Shown here piece by piece: positions 36,536-44,574 of a stretch of 64,000 nt of DNA. The notes under the pieces are model-generated. The model searched no databases and was not told the origin of the DNA. It was given only the letters and a program-made list of their open reading frames with translations. The translations under genes and the position numbers were made by a program. The stretch covers positions 30,539-94,538 of the forward strand of contig NZ_MDAG01000079.1 in the NCBI RefSeq assembly GCF_002876705.1. The letters run 5' to 3'. The DNA is from Enterovibrio norvegicus_B. GTDB taxonomy: Bacteria > Pseudomonadota > Gammaproteobacteria > Enterobacterales > Vibrionaceae. The number at the start of each line of letters is the position of its first letter. The first letter of the stretch is position 1.

Positions 36536-38278
36536 TTAAATGGTTTCTGGTTCGGCCTTTTTCAGGTTCGTTGTGATGTATCGCTGCCGTTTCTTCTCCT
36601 TTAGCTTAGTCATGTCCACCATGACCAAGCCATCAATACAATCTGCAAAATCTGGGTCAATATTAAAGTCAATGAATTGCACTCCCCCGGGTTCGCAAAG
36701 CTCACTGTATTGTTTGTAAAGGGTGGGAATACCCGTCCCGAGATTGTCTAACAGTGCTTTGAGGGTTTTCAAATCTGCTTGGTAGTCATCGCCTCGAAAA
36801 TGCCGAACCAACTCATTTTCTTTTTGTGTATCCATATGGAAAGGGCGCTTAGATCGCGCGACTGACTGATCTGAACCAAAGTAGGTGCGATAAAAAAAGA
36901 TAAGCAACTCTTTGGCGGCTTGCGGCAAAGCGTTGCTGATGGTGACTGGGCCAAATAAATAACGATAGTGAGGGTGCTTGGTAAGGAAAGCACCTATGCC
37001 GAGCCAAAGATATTCCAAGCTGCGTTTGCCCCAGTATTTCGGCTGAACAAAGCTGCGGCCTAATTCAAGGCCTGAATCCAGTTTTGACGTCATACCTTGT
37101 TCAAAGTTGAAGAGTGAATGTGTATACAGGGCTTCTTTACCGTGCTGCGCAATCACGGCTTGGGTATCACAGAATCGATAAGCGCCAACAATATCCAGCG
37201 CTGCTGGGTCCCAAAGCACTAAGTGGAAATAGTGTTGGTCGTATTTATCGATGTCCCTTCGCTGTCCTGTTCCTTCCCCAACGGCGCGAAAGGCCACTTC
37301 CCGTAATCGCCCTATTTCTCGCATTACATGAGACTCTGCGTGATAACGGTATAAGTAGATTTCTTTTCCATCCGGCGTTTCACCAAGGCGTTCACTTTGC
37401 GTAATCTCTTCTTTTAGCGCCAGCCTTGGCTCGGGAGATGCGATGGCTGACTCGGTAGGGAACACGCCATCTTTACTTTTACCGATGTTGTAGAGGTGTT
37501 TTTTGAACAGCTTGACACGGGTTTTACTGGGTAAGTTGGCGCTGGTGCTGTAGCTCGAATAGGGAATGGCCTCACCGATGGTAAAGGTGATTTTGTTGTC
37601 CTCTTGCGCAAACATCTCATTGACGAGCAGCAAGGTTGATAGGGGTTTGTATACCATGGACGCCCCATAAAACATTGCAGAATTTCTCCCATCAACATGA
37701 ATGGGCAAAATGGGCGCATTCGTTTTACTCGCCATGCGAAGAAAGCCTCCATGCCATTCTTTGTCTTTGACGCCAGTTGCGCCTAAGCGAGACACTTCGC
37801 CTGCGGGGAAAATGATCAGCGCCCCTTCATTGCGCAGCCATGTATCAATGTTTCTCAGGTTTTCTTTTGGCGTGCCCCCTGAGATGTTGTTCACGGGAAG
37901 CAGGCAACTGTGAAGCGGTTCAATTTGCATGAGCAGGTTATTGGCAACCACTTTAACGTCAGCACGAATTTCACGAACCAATTTGAGTAAAGCCAAGCCA
38001 TCAAGTGAACCAATAGGGTGGTTGGCGATAATCACAACGCGTCCCGTTGATGGAATACGCTCACGTTCTCTGTCACTTGTCGCGTAGCTGAATGTGAAGT
38101 AATCCAGCACTTGCTCTACAAACTCAAACCCTTTGAGGTAAGGGTATCGCTCGGCAAAGTCGACAAAGGCTTGTTGATGCAGAAGACGTTGGAGTGTGGC
38201 ACTGACAGGGCGAGCTAACCAGGGCTTGTGCGCCAATGCGGGGTATTTGTTCTCTAAAAGCGAGTCGATATTAAACAT
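36536..38278 (-). CDS. Bifunctional lysophospholipid/GNAT acyltransferase (OlsF-like ornithine lipid synthase)
   Basis: 580 residues from ATG 38278, preceded by AAAGGAA; the longer frame to 38398 lacks such a site. The N-terminal half is a PlsC-type acyltransferase with NHPIGSLDG (His87, Asp93) and FPAGEVSR near 176. The C-terminal half, from about 310, is an OlsB-like GNAT domain (REVAFRAVGEGTGQRRD, VGAYRF, ELGRSFVQPKYWGKRSLEYLWLGI). This two-domain plan is that of OlsF, which makes ornithine lipids in Serratia and, as I recall, in V. cholerae under phosphate limitation. The gap before the metallophosphoesterase stop upstream is 26 bases, so they form an operon. The alternative is another amino-acyl-lipid synthase. 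Confidence 0.82.
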   Translation of the reverse strand: MFNIDSLLENKYPALAHKPWLARPVSATLQRLLHQQAFVDFAERYPYLKGFEFVEQVLDYFTFSYATSDRERERIPSTGRVVIIANHPIGSLDGLALLKLVREIRADVKVVANNLLMQIEPLHSCLLPVNNISGGTPKENLRNIDTWLRNEGALIIFPAGEVSRLGATGVKDKEWHGGFLRMASKTNAPILPIHVDGRNSAMFYGASMVYKPLSTLLLVNEMFAQEDNKITFTIGEAIPYSSYSTSANLPSKTRVKLFKKHLYNIGKSKDGVFPTESAIASPEPRLALKEEITQSERLGETPDGKEIYLYRYHAESHVMREIGRLREVAFRAVGEGTGQRRDIDKYDQHYFHLVLWDPAALDIVGAYRFCDTQAVIAQHGKEALYTHSLFNFEQGMTSKLDSGLELGRSFVQPKYWGKRSLEYLWLGIGAFLTKHPHYRYLFGPVTISNALPQAAKELLIFFYRTYFGSDQSVARSKRPFHMDTQKENELVRHFRGDDYQADLKTLKALLDNLGTGIPTLYKQYSELCEPGGVQFIDFNIDPDFADCIDGLVMVDMTKLKEKKRQRYITTNLKKAEPETI

Positions 38279-38304
38279 AGTGTTCCTTTCACCCATTGTG
38301 CGGC

Positions 38305-39123
38305 TTACGCGGCTTGGTCTTCCTGAGCGGGTTGTTTGTAGGAGGCTTGTGGCAACAAGGTGTTGTATGCCGCAATCAGCTCGGGCTTTTCTGTCCACCG
38401 AATCAATTCAAGCGCGCCGTCATCTTGTTCGATCAGTGCGGTGCAGTTTTCAATCCAGTCGCCATCGTTCAAGTACAAGGTGTCGCCAATGGCTTTCATG
38501 TCAGGGTGGTGAATGTGGCCACACACGATGGCATCAGCGTTTTTTCGCTGGGCATATTGAACCGCGGCATTTTCGAAACGCGCGATGGCGACGTTGGCAG
38601 ATTGCACGCGCAGTTTGATGTAGGACGCGAGCGACCAATAAGGGAACCCAAGTTTCTGACGGATCCTCGACATCCAGCGGTTGAGAAACAGCAGAAAGTC
38701 ATACCCCATATCACCTGCGATGGCGGTCAAGCGGCTGTGGCATACGGCGCCATCAAACTCATCGCCATGCACGGCCAGAACCTTTTTACCTTGCACTGTT
38801 TCGTGTATGTGATGCGCACGGACTTCTATTTTTCCAAAATCGAATTTTAAGTATTTCCTTACAACATCATCATGGTTACCCGGAATGTAGATGACGCGTG
38901 TGCCTTGGTGAGCGCGATCAATCAGGAGTGACAACACTTGGCTGTGGCTTTCTGGCCAATGGCGCGAGAATTTCATTGAATAAAAATCAACGATATCTCC
39001 GACCAAAATGATGGTGTCGGCATGATGACGTTGAAGGAAGTTAAGCAGGTAATGGGCCTTACAATCTTTGTTGCCTAAATGGAGATCCGATATCCAAATC
39101 GTTCGAACGTGTATGGGGTTCAT
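38305..39123 (-). CDS. Metallophosphoesterase (UDP-2,3-diacylglucosamine diphosphatase-like)
   Basis: 272 residues of the calcineurin-like phosphoesterase fold, nearest in motif order to LpxH-like proteins: SDLHLGNKD, LVGDIVDFY, IPGNHDD, AVHGDEFDG and CGHIHHP, which supply the two-metal ligands. It is longer than LpxH (about 240) and sits with the OlsF-like gene, not with lipid A genes, so it may be a paralogue acting on another lipid pyrophosphate or phosphate ester. Mets at 39150, 39129 and 39123 are in frame; MNPIHVRTIWISDLHLG at 39123 fits the family, with GGA upstream. First gene of the pair. Confidence 0.82.
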   Translation of the reverse strand: MNPIHVRTIWISDLHLGNKDCKAHYLLNFLQRHHADTIILVGDIVDFYSMKFSRHWPESHSQVLSLLIDRAHQGTRVIYIPGNHDDVVRKYLKFDFGKIEVRAHHIHETVQGKKVLAVHGDEFDGAVCHSRLTAIAGDMGYDFLLFLNRWMSRIRQKLGFPYWSLASYIKLRVQSANVAIARFENAAVQYAQRKNADAIVCGHIHHPDMKAIGDTLYLNDGDWIENCTALIEQDDGALELIRWTEKPELIAAYNTLLPQASYKQPAQEDQAA

Positions 39124-39226
39124 AAGCATCCGTTGATGAGTGATTAACAAGTTGATTCACGGCTTTACGCTACTGATCCTTAATGACGTTGTTGTTTCAG
39201 TGTGGTGACAAGCTGGTGGCAGGGTT

Positions 39227-39244
39227 CTTTCAGATGCATGACAA
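39227..39244 (-). promoter_or_regulatory. Candidate Pho box upstream of the metallophosphoesterase-OlsF pair
   Basis: On the reverse strand TTGTCATGCATCTGAAAG resembles the PhoB box CTGTCATnnnnCTGTCAT: the first half fits at 6 of 7 positions, the second at 4 of 7. It is about 105 bases upstream of the start. It is suggestive mainly because ornithine lipid synthesis is often phosphate-controlled. Confidence 0.3.
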
Positions 39245-39392
39245 TCGAGGGTGTTGCGAATTAACCTTTTGATTGTGCGTGTTAAATGCTGGGAATGTAC
39301 GCGTAGCACACTGTGTTGGCGTTAAACTCTTGGCGTACCCATGCTATGCTTTGGCCGTTTTCAGTATTTTTCGATAATTCACGGATTCTTTT

Positions 39393-40046
39393 ATGGCATT
39401 GAAGTTTGAAATTGTTCCCGTTACCGGCTTTCAACAAAACTGTTCTATCGTTTGGTGCGATAAAACTAACGAAGCAGCGTTGGTTGATCCGGGTGGTGAT
39501 GTGGCAAAGCTCGTCGCGAAGGTGAATGATCTGGGTGTGAATATCACAAAGGTGTTGCTGACGCATGGTCATTTAGATCACGTTGGCGGCACAGAAGAAG
39601 TCAGAGCTGCCTATTCAGTGCCAGTGATTGGCCCTGAGAAACAAGATGCATTTTGGCTGCAAGCATTGCCTGCTCAAAGTGACATGTTTGGCTTTGCACG
39701 CACTGAACCGTTTGACCCTGACCAATGGCTTCAAGACGGTGATGAAATCACTTTGGGCGAAAGCACGCTTAAAGTGATCCACACGCCGGGACATACGCCA
39801 GGTCACGTGGTGCTTGTGAGTGAAGAAGATCAATTGGCGTGGGTGGGTGATGTGCTCTTTAACGGCAGTATTGGCCGCACAGATTTTCCGAAAGGGGATC
39901 ATGCTACTTTGATTAGCTCAATCAAGGACAAGCTCTTCCCGTTAGGTAACGACATCACTTTCATTCCGGGTCACGGTCCAACATCAACCTTTGGTAATGA
40001 AAGAAAGAACAACCCCTACGTGGCTGATGAAATGCCAATCTGGTAA
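39393..40046 (+). CDS. gloC: Type II glyoxalase GloC (YcbL)
   Basis: GloC hydrolyses S-lactoylglutathione to lactate and glutathione, the last step of methylglyoxal detoxification. 217 residues of the metallo-beta-lactamase fold. Seen: THGHLDHVGG (metal ligands near 58-64), HTPGHTPGHVVLV near 129, WVGDVLFNGSIGRTD near 149 and IPGHGP near 191. It is the single-domain short type, matching YcbL rather than GloB. In E. coli it follows mepK directly; here the OlsF-like pair lies between. It shares a terminator with the convergent DUF2982 gene. Confidence 0.92.
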   Translation: MALKFEIVPVTGFQQNCSIVWCDKTNEAALVDPGGDVAKLVAKVNDLGVNITKVLLTHGHLDHVGGTEEVRAAYSVPVIGPEKQDAFWLQALPAQSDMFGFARTEPFDPDQWLQDGDEITLGESTLKVIHTPGHTPGHVVLVSEEDQLAWVGDVLFNGSIGRTDFPKGDHATLISSIKDKLFPLGNDITFIPGHGPTSTFGNERKNNPYVADEMPIW

Positions 40047-40061
40047 TTCTCTTCATATGAA

Positions 40062-40093
40062 AATGACACAGTGGCGTAGACTGCTGTGTCATT
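40062..40093. terminator. Bidirectional hairpin between gloC and the DUF2982 gene
   Basis: Arms AATGACACAG / CTGTGTCATT. Its 3' arm overlaps the stop end of the reverse-strand gene. The T run is short. Confidence 0.65.
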
Positions 40094-40781
40094 GTTCTGA
40101 AGCTGAAAGCCTGCCTGCTGATGCTAAGTATTGGCGCGTTAGTCCCACAAAGTCTTCCAACGGTCTGTCCAGTAAATCTTCGCTAACAAAAACGTCGTAA
40201 CCTAACAGTTCTCGGTTATAGGCCATGCGATTTGCCAGCATCGCTACCAAGCCTTTGTAGGTTTTTCCCGTAGGAGAAACATAAGGTTTATCGTCAAACA
40301 TCATGTCTTCTAGGGGGGTGGTGTTGGGCTCCTCTGCTCGCCGATATGCACTCAGCAATAATCCTCGTTGTTCCATAATGATATGGCTTGCTAAGCGAAA
40401 GCTGATGCTGTCCAAGAACGGCTCATAATCTTTCAGACGAATGCCTACCCAAGGTAGAGGGTGGTGCCAACCTTCTTGCGACACACTCGGAATACCGATC
40501 TCGCGAATGTCTCGCCATTTCACGCTCCAGCCGCCTTTGCGGGTGTGGTGTTGGATGTGCATGTTTGACAGAGAGAAGGTAAGTCGCTGTTCATCGATAA
40601 CGCGTGAAATGTACAAACCCAAACCGCCCAATAGGCAAAGACCCAAGAAGGCGGGAACGGCTTTTATTTGCGGATTTAGCAGAATTAACGACAACACGAT
40701 GATGACGAGCGCGATAACCGCGACCGTAAAGTATTTACCGACATGTTGATTTGGGGGATAAATCAGCAAATTCTTTTTCAC
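40089..40781 (-). CDS. DUF2982 family inner-membrane protein
   Basis: 230 residues with two adjacent membrane helices near 17-35 and 42-60, then a cytosolic domain that resembles a PH-like or regulatory fold (RLTFSLSNMHIQHHTRKGGWSVKWRDIREIGIPS). Matches the DUF2982 family as I remember it from Vibrio and Shewanella. Function unknown. A single-gene unit convergent with gloC. Confidence 0.75.
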   Translation of the reverse strand: MKKNLLIYPPNQHVGKYFTVAVIALVIIVLSLILLNPQIKAVPAFLGLCLLGGLGLYISRVIDEQRLTFSLSNMHIQHHTRKGGWSVKWRDIREIGIPSVSQEGWHHPLPWVGIRLKDYEPFLDSISFRLASHIIMEQRGLLLSAYRRAEEPNTTPLEDMMFDDKPYVSPTGKTYKGLVAMLANRMAYNRELLGYDVFVSEDLLDRPLEDFVGLTRQYLASAGRLSASEQ

Positions 40782-41023
40782 TTCTGTGTGGGCTTCCTTT
40801 CTATTACCTTTGTTAAGCGTAGTCAGATCACATGCTCAAAGGAATGCGTCTGCGCGATAAATAAACAAAATCACAAGGGGTTTCCGAGACTTGACTCAAG
40901 TTTCGCGTCAGTGCTTCGTTAAAGCTACAAAACGCATCCGTTTTTTGGTATAAAACGCGCTTTGTTTTTCACCCTGCGGTTTCAGGGGATGCTGAACGTA
41001 GTGCATCGGAGTAGGACGATTTA

Positions 41024-41401
41024 ATGAAAATCTCTCATAAACGTAAAGTTCAACTTAAGCTTCAAAAACACATCAAAGCAGCAAAATCACTTGCAGCTAA
41101 AACTGTGGCTAAAGAAGCACCAGCGAAAGTTGCTGCTGTAGCAAAGCCGGTTGTTGAGCAAAAAGCCGAAACGGCAAAAATTGTTTCAGAAATTTCTCTG
41201 ACACCTAAACAACAACAAGTGCTGGATATTGTTCGTCAGAATGCGGAAGGCATCAATCCAAAAGGGATTGGTCTTGCAGCAGGTCAAGAAGAAGCAAAAG
41301 CAGCTTCTTGGGCGACATCAGCATTGAAAAAATTGGCGGAAGAAGGCGTTGTTGAACGCGTTCAATTGGCAGGCAATAAAGTGATGTACAAAGCACTTTA
41401 A
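41024..41401 (+). CDS. Small basic protein with C-terminal winged-helix-like domain
   Basis: 125 residues. The first 55 are Lys/Ala/Val-rich (KRKVQLKLQKHIKAAKSLAAKTV and on), like a histone-type or disordered DNA-binding tail. The last 70 resemble a winged helix: LTPKQQQVLDIVRQNAEGINPKGIGL, then ATSALKKLAEEGVVERVQLAGNKVMYKA, which fits helix, recognition helix and wing. It has been called MarR-like in related genomes, as I recall. The likely role is DNA binding; the target is unknown. It is monocistronic with its own terminator, and its 240-base upstream region is AT-rich. Confidence 0.75.
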   Translation: MKISHKRKVQLKLQKHIKAAKSLAAKTVAKEAPAKVAAVAKPVVEQKAETAKIVSEISLTPKQQQVLDIVRQNAEGINPKGIGLAAGQEEAKAASWATSALKKLAEEGVVERVQLAGNKVMYKAL

Positions 41402-41436
41402 TCGCACTGTAATCTCGCAGATGTTTTCTGTTTTTA

Positions 41437-41462
41437 AGCCAGCCCTAGGGCTGGTTTTTTTG
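41437..41462 (+). terminator. Terminator after the small winged-helix gene
   Basis: Arms CCAGCCC / GGGCTGG with a TA loop and seven or more Ts. Confidence 0.92.
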
Positions 41463-41716
41463 TGTCTATTTTTGGGTGGTTTTTAATTGTTTGTTAATGG
41501 CAAGTAGCTGTGTTTTATGTGTTTATAGTTCGAAAGAATTTAAACGATGATCAGCACCAAATTTTTCATTTTTTGCCGAGATTTTGTGTTTTATCGGCAT
41601 ATATTGGTTCTAAGATACAAGGATCTAAACATGCTGATTTAGGCGGGAAATTGCCGCATTTGTGAGTGTGTTTCCATAAAACAAAAACAACAAACTGATC
41701 ATTAACGGAGCGCAGG
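41463..41716 (+). other. AT-rich intergenic region before the 138-residue unknown gene
   Basis: With the preceding terminator this makes about 315 gene-free bases. It is very AT-rich (for example TTTGTTAATGG and TTTTATGTGTTTATAG), probably the promoter region of the next gene. No operator was recognised. Confidence 0.4.
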
Positions 41717-42133
41717 ATGACGGGCCGTTTCGAACCAACTGAAAGTACTATGTCGCATGCTGTAAATTTTGATTACACCCACTTTTTGAGTGAGTCTAGC
41801 CGAGAACATTGGACGTTTACGCAAGCCTTACACGCACAAATATCTCGATGGCGTCGTAAAACCATAGAAGAGTATGATGACTTCCCCAGTGAAGCCTTCT
41901 TGCATTCTGTGAGCGGCACCTTGTCGGCACATTATAGCGATGTGTCCAACCTCATTCGTTTGATTGATGAGGCTAAAAAACAGCACATCACCGCACTGAA
42001 TATCATGTTGCCCTATGCGCTTGATGACAGCGAGCTGGATAAAATTCGTCGGCGTACACGCTGTGACATTGTTCAGCACAAGGGCGAGACGGAATGGTTG
42101 TGTGTTGCAATGAAAACGAAAAACGCCACGTGA
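41717..42133 (+). CDS. Hypothetical cytosolic protein
   Basis: 138 residues, not recognised. Seen: no signal peptide or membrane helix; a mainly helical N-terminal half (SREHWTFTQALHAQISRWRRKTIEEYDDFPSE) and a C-terminal half with alternating strand and helix (ITALNIMLPYALDDSELDKIRRRTRCDIVQHKGETEWLCVAM). GGAG at 41706 supports the ATG at 41717; a second Met at codon 12 is possible. The last codons form the 5' arm of the terminator. It stands alone between unrelated genes. Confidence 0.7.
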   Translation: MTGRFEPTESTMSHAVNFDYTHFLSESSREHWTFTQALHAQISRWRRKTIEEYDDFPSEAFLHSVSGTLSAHYSDVSNLIRLIDEAKKQHITALNIMLPYALDDSELDKIRRRTRCDIVQHKGETEWLCVAMKTKNAT

Positions 42134-42145
42134 TGTGGCGTTTTC
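42119..42145. terminator. Terminator overlapping the stop of the hypothetical gene
   Basis: Arms AAACGCCAC / GTGGCGTTT around GTGAT, then Ts. The TGA stop lies in the loop. It also faces the convergent permease gene. Confidence 0.85.
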
Positions 42146-42179
42146 TACAGAGAAACATGTTGATTAGCGTGTTGGTGCA

Positions 42180-43592
42180 TCACTGTAATGTCGCGCCACT
42201 AAACACCAAATACCCCGCAGCACACCCCGCAATCAGAATGAACGCGAGCAACAAACGGTTTCGCCCTTCAAACGCCACTTGATGATTCTCTTGCTTCGCG
42301 GCCATGTAAAACGCAATGCCTGGCAGGTAAAGCAAGGCGGCGAGCAGCAGATGATGAAGACCGGATGCAAACAACAGCCAGCAACCATAAAGCGTCGCGA
42401 GTGAGGCAATGGCGCGAATGCGTGTATTGCTCACTTCAGTGAATGACAACTTGAGTAAGTAACTCGCTACCAAGAGATATGGCACCAAGATCATCTCGGA
42501 CGCGATGGTCAATAGGTCGTCATACCCACCGCCAATCAGATACATTACGATCAAACAAAACTGCACCACGCAACTGGTGAGCATTAGCGAGTTCGTGGGT
42601 GTGCCGTTTTTATTGGTGGTGGCAAAGCACTTCGGAAACATGCCATCTTTCGCCGCGGTATAAGGTGTCTCGGTCGCCAGTAGTGTCCAGCTTAGAAATG
42701 CCCCACACACTGAAATAATCAACCCCACACCAATGATCACCACGCCGGTTTCGCCAATCAAGGCTTCAAGAATTTTTGCGGTTGACGGGTTTTGGTATTT
42801 CGCCAATTCAGACGTTGAAACCACCCCCATAGAGAGCAAGGTAACGGCAACGTAGAGAAACAATGAGGTTAGAAGACCCAGAATCGTTGCGCGTCCCACA
42901 TCTTTGCGGTTCTCCGCGCGGCTAGATACCACCACCGCACCTTCAACCCCAATGAAGACCCACACGGTGATCAGCATGGTTTCTCTGACTTGATCGAACA
43001 GGCTCTTTTCTCCTGGCATATGCACGCCAGTAAAATCCAAGGTGAAGGTGTGCCAGCGAAATGCGATGAGCGCCGCCACGATAAAAACAATGATCGGAAT
43101 GAGTTTGGCGATGGTGGTGATGTAATTGATGATCGCTGCCGTTTGCACGCCTCTTAAAACCAAAAAGTGCATCAACCAAATCAATAGCGAAGACAAGACG
43201 ACAGACAGAAGCGTATTGCCGTTACCGAATAAAACGGCGGTGTCAGTGTCGAAGAACAACCCGAGCGTGCTAAACACAATGACAAGGTAGGAAACGTTCG
43301 CGACCGCAGCGCTTAGCCAGTAACCCCACGCTGAAAAAAATCCGCACAAATCCCCAAAGCCCGCCTGCGCATACCCAAACACGCCGCCAGTAATCTGTGG
43401 TTTTTGCTCTGTGAGATATTGGAAAGACAGTGCAAGGCATATCATGCCGAATCCCGTAATCACCCAGCCAATCGTCACTGCTGCAGGACTTGCTACCGCA
43501 GCCATATTCTGGGGAAGGCTAAATACGCCGGCTCCAATCATCGAGCCAATCACGAGCGCAGTTAGCGCTTTAAGGTCCAATTTATTACTCAA
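42180..43592 (-). CDS. APC family basic amino acid antiporter (arginine:ornithine ArcD-like)
   Basis: 470 residues and about 12 membrane helices. The start region LDLKALTALVIGSMIGAGVFSLPQNMA and GWVITGFGMICLALSFQYL are typical of the basic amino acid/polyamine antiporters (ArcD and relatives), which exchange arginine for ornithine, lysine for cadaverine or similar pairs. No arcA/arcB/arcC or decarboxylase gene is adjacent, so the exchange pair is open. The frame runs back to a TTG at 43661; I chose the TTG at 43592, which has AAAGG at good spacing and gives the usual family N-terminus. Both are rare start codons, so the start is uncertain. Confidence 0.85.
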   Translation of the reverse strand: MSNKLDLKALTALVIGSMIGAGVFSLPQNMAAVASPAAVTIGWVITGFGMICLALSFQYLTEQKPQITGGVFGYAQAGFGDLCGFFSAWGYWLSAAVANVSYLVIVFSTLGLFFDTDTAVLFGNGNTLLSVVLSSLLIWLMHFLVLRGVQTAAIINYITTIAKLIPIIVFIVAALIAFRWHTFTLDFTGVHMPGEKSLFDQVRETMLITVWVFIGVEGAVVVSSRAENRKDVGRATILGLLTSLFLYVAVTLLSMGVVSTSELAKYQNPSTAKILEALIGETGVVIIGVGLIISVCGAFLSWTLLATETPYTAAKDGMFPKCFATTNKNGTPTNSLMLTSCVVQFCLIVMYLIGGGYDDLLTIASEMILVPYLLVASYLLKLSFTEVSNTRIRAIASLATLYGCWLLFASGLHHLLLAALLYLPGIAFYMAAKQENHQVAFEGRNRLLLAFILIAGCAAGYLVFSGATLQ

Positions 43593-43740
43593 AACACTGC
43601 CTTTAAAAATGCCATTGAAAGTGAAAAAGTATAATGAAAGGTCTTTTCTGGCGTTTTTCAAAGTTGCGATAAAAGTTGCGATTTAAGAGGGCTTTGAAGT
43701 AATGGAACGTCCTGCGGGGAAATTGAAGCGGAAGGTTACG

Positions 43741-43792
43741 CCTTCGTGGCCTGCTATGTAAAGCGCAAATAGCAGGGCAGTGGCCACGAAAG
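43741..43792. other. Nested inverted repeat in the sulA-permease intergenic region
   Basis: Outer arms TTCGTGGCC (43743-43751) / GGCCACGAA (43782-43790), inner arms TGCTAT / ATAGCA, with a 7-base asymmetric bulge. It lies downstream of sulA on its strand and upstream of the permease. No T run follows, so it is either a weak terminator or a structured leader. Confidence 0.4.
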
Positions 43793-43840
43793 CGGTATCA
43801 GAAATGCAAACAGAGATTGCGCATTCTAAAGATTAAGAAA

Positions 43841-44344
43841 CTAGTGCAAGCGACTCGGTAATCCGTTAATCACGAAGCAGGGTGTAGCATTGCCTTCGTC
43901 TTCGTTGGCATCAGCGAAGTTTTCGATATCACCAAAGGCGATAACCGCAGCAGAGGTGTCTGACTGAAGCGCTTTTTTCATTAAGGCTTCTGGGTTATGT
44001 GTCGCCGTGGCGCGTGCAATACGGATTTGCTGTGGGCTGATGCCTGCCTGCGTAAACAGTGAAAGACAAAATGAAGATGGCGGTGCAATCAGCGTGATCC
44101 AACGATGAGTTTGGCTCATGGTTTTTAGCATTCGTAACAGATAAGCCAACTCGCTCATGTTGTTTTGGTAAACATTAACAGAGACAAGGTTGCCAAACGA
44201 CTGACCGCGTTGTGATGCAGCGGTGCGCGATGCGTGCTGAAAACTACGAGAGCCTGCCGCAAGGCGCGCATAATGTTCACGCACAGCTGGAGACGTCGCT
44301 TGTGTGTGCTGTGCTGAATGAGAGATCGCAAATGTGTTTTTCAT
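43841..44344 (-). CDS. sulA: SOS-induced cell division inhibitor SulA
   Basis: SulA binds FtsZ and blocks septum formation during DNA damage; Lon degrades it afterwards. 167 residues, close to the E. coli length. Seen: the FtsZ-inhibiting core MSELAYLLRMLKTMSQTHRWITLIAPP near residues 64-90 and AGISPQQIRIARATATHNPEALMKKAL, which aligns with the RecA-like fold of SulA. Decisive support is a perfect LexA operator 28 bases upstream of the start. The N-terminal 55 residues are polar and probably disordered. A monocistronic SOS gene. Confidence 0.88.
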   Translation of the reverse strand: MKNTFAISHSAQHTQATSPAVREHYARLAAGSRSFQHASRTAASQRGQSFGNLVSVNVYQNNMSELAYLLRMLKTMSQTHRWITLIAPPSSFCLSLFTQAGISPQQIRIARATATHNPEALMKKALQSDTSAAVIAFGDIENFADANEDEGNATPCFVINGLPSRLH

Positions 44345-44371
44345 CTGTCTGTCCTGTGTAACTATCCAGTA

Positions 44372-44387
44372 CTGTATGCGTATACAG
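44372..44387 (-). promoter_or_regulatory. LexA operator (SOS box) of sulA
   Basis: CTGTATGCGTATACAG is a full CTGT-N8-ACAG LexA site, within the wider TA-flanked palindrome, 28 bases before the sulA start codon. It should repress sulA until RecA triggers LexA self-cleavage. Confidence 0.92.
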
Positions 44388-44574
44388 TAGTTTTATTTTT
44401 ATCAGATAACAATAGGAAAGAAGAAAACAACGTGAATTAGATCGCCTTTTTTCTTTATCAATAACGAATTAGTGTGCGCTCTATCAGTATTGATAATCAC
44501 TCATCGCTATGTAGATTATTACTAACGGTTGTTATCATGTCGGGATTACAGGTTTATACAGAAAGAGTAACGTC

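Noticed and set aside
2716..43780. A 13-base string AGCAGGCCACGAA near 2716 and, on the opposite strand, near 43780
   Set aside because: Both fall inside hairpin arms, which is eye-catching, but shared 13-mers are expected by chance at this window size and the flanks do not match.
44480..44515. Possible Fur box upstream of tpm (GATAATCA core)
   Set aside because: Only the core matches; the flanking positions do not, and tpm is not an expected iron gene.
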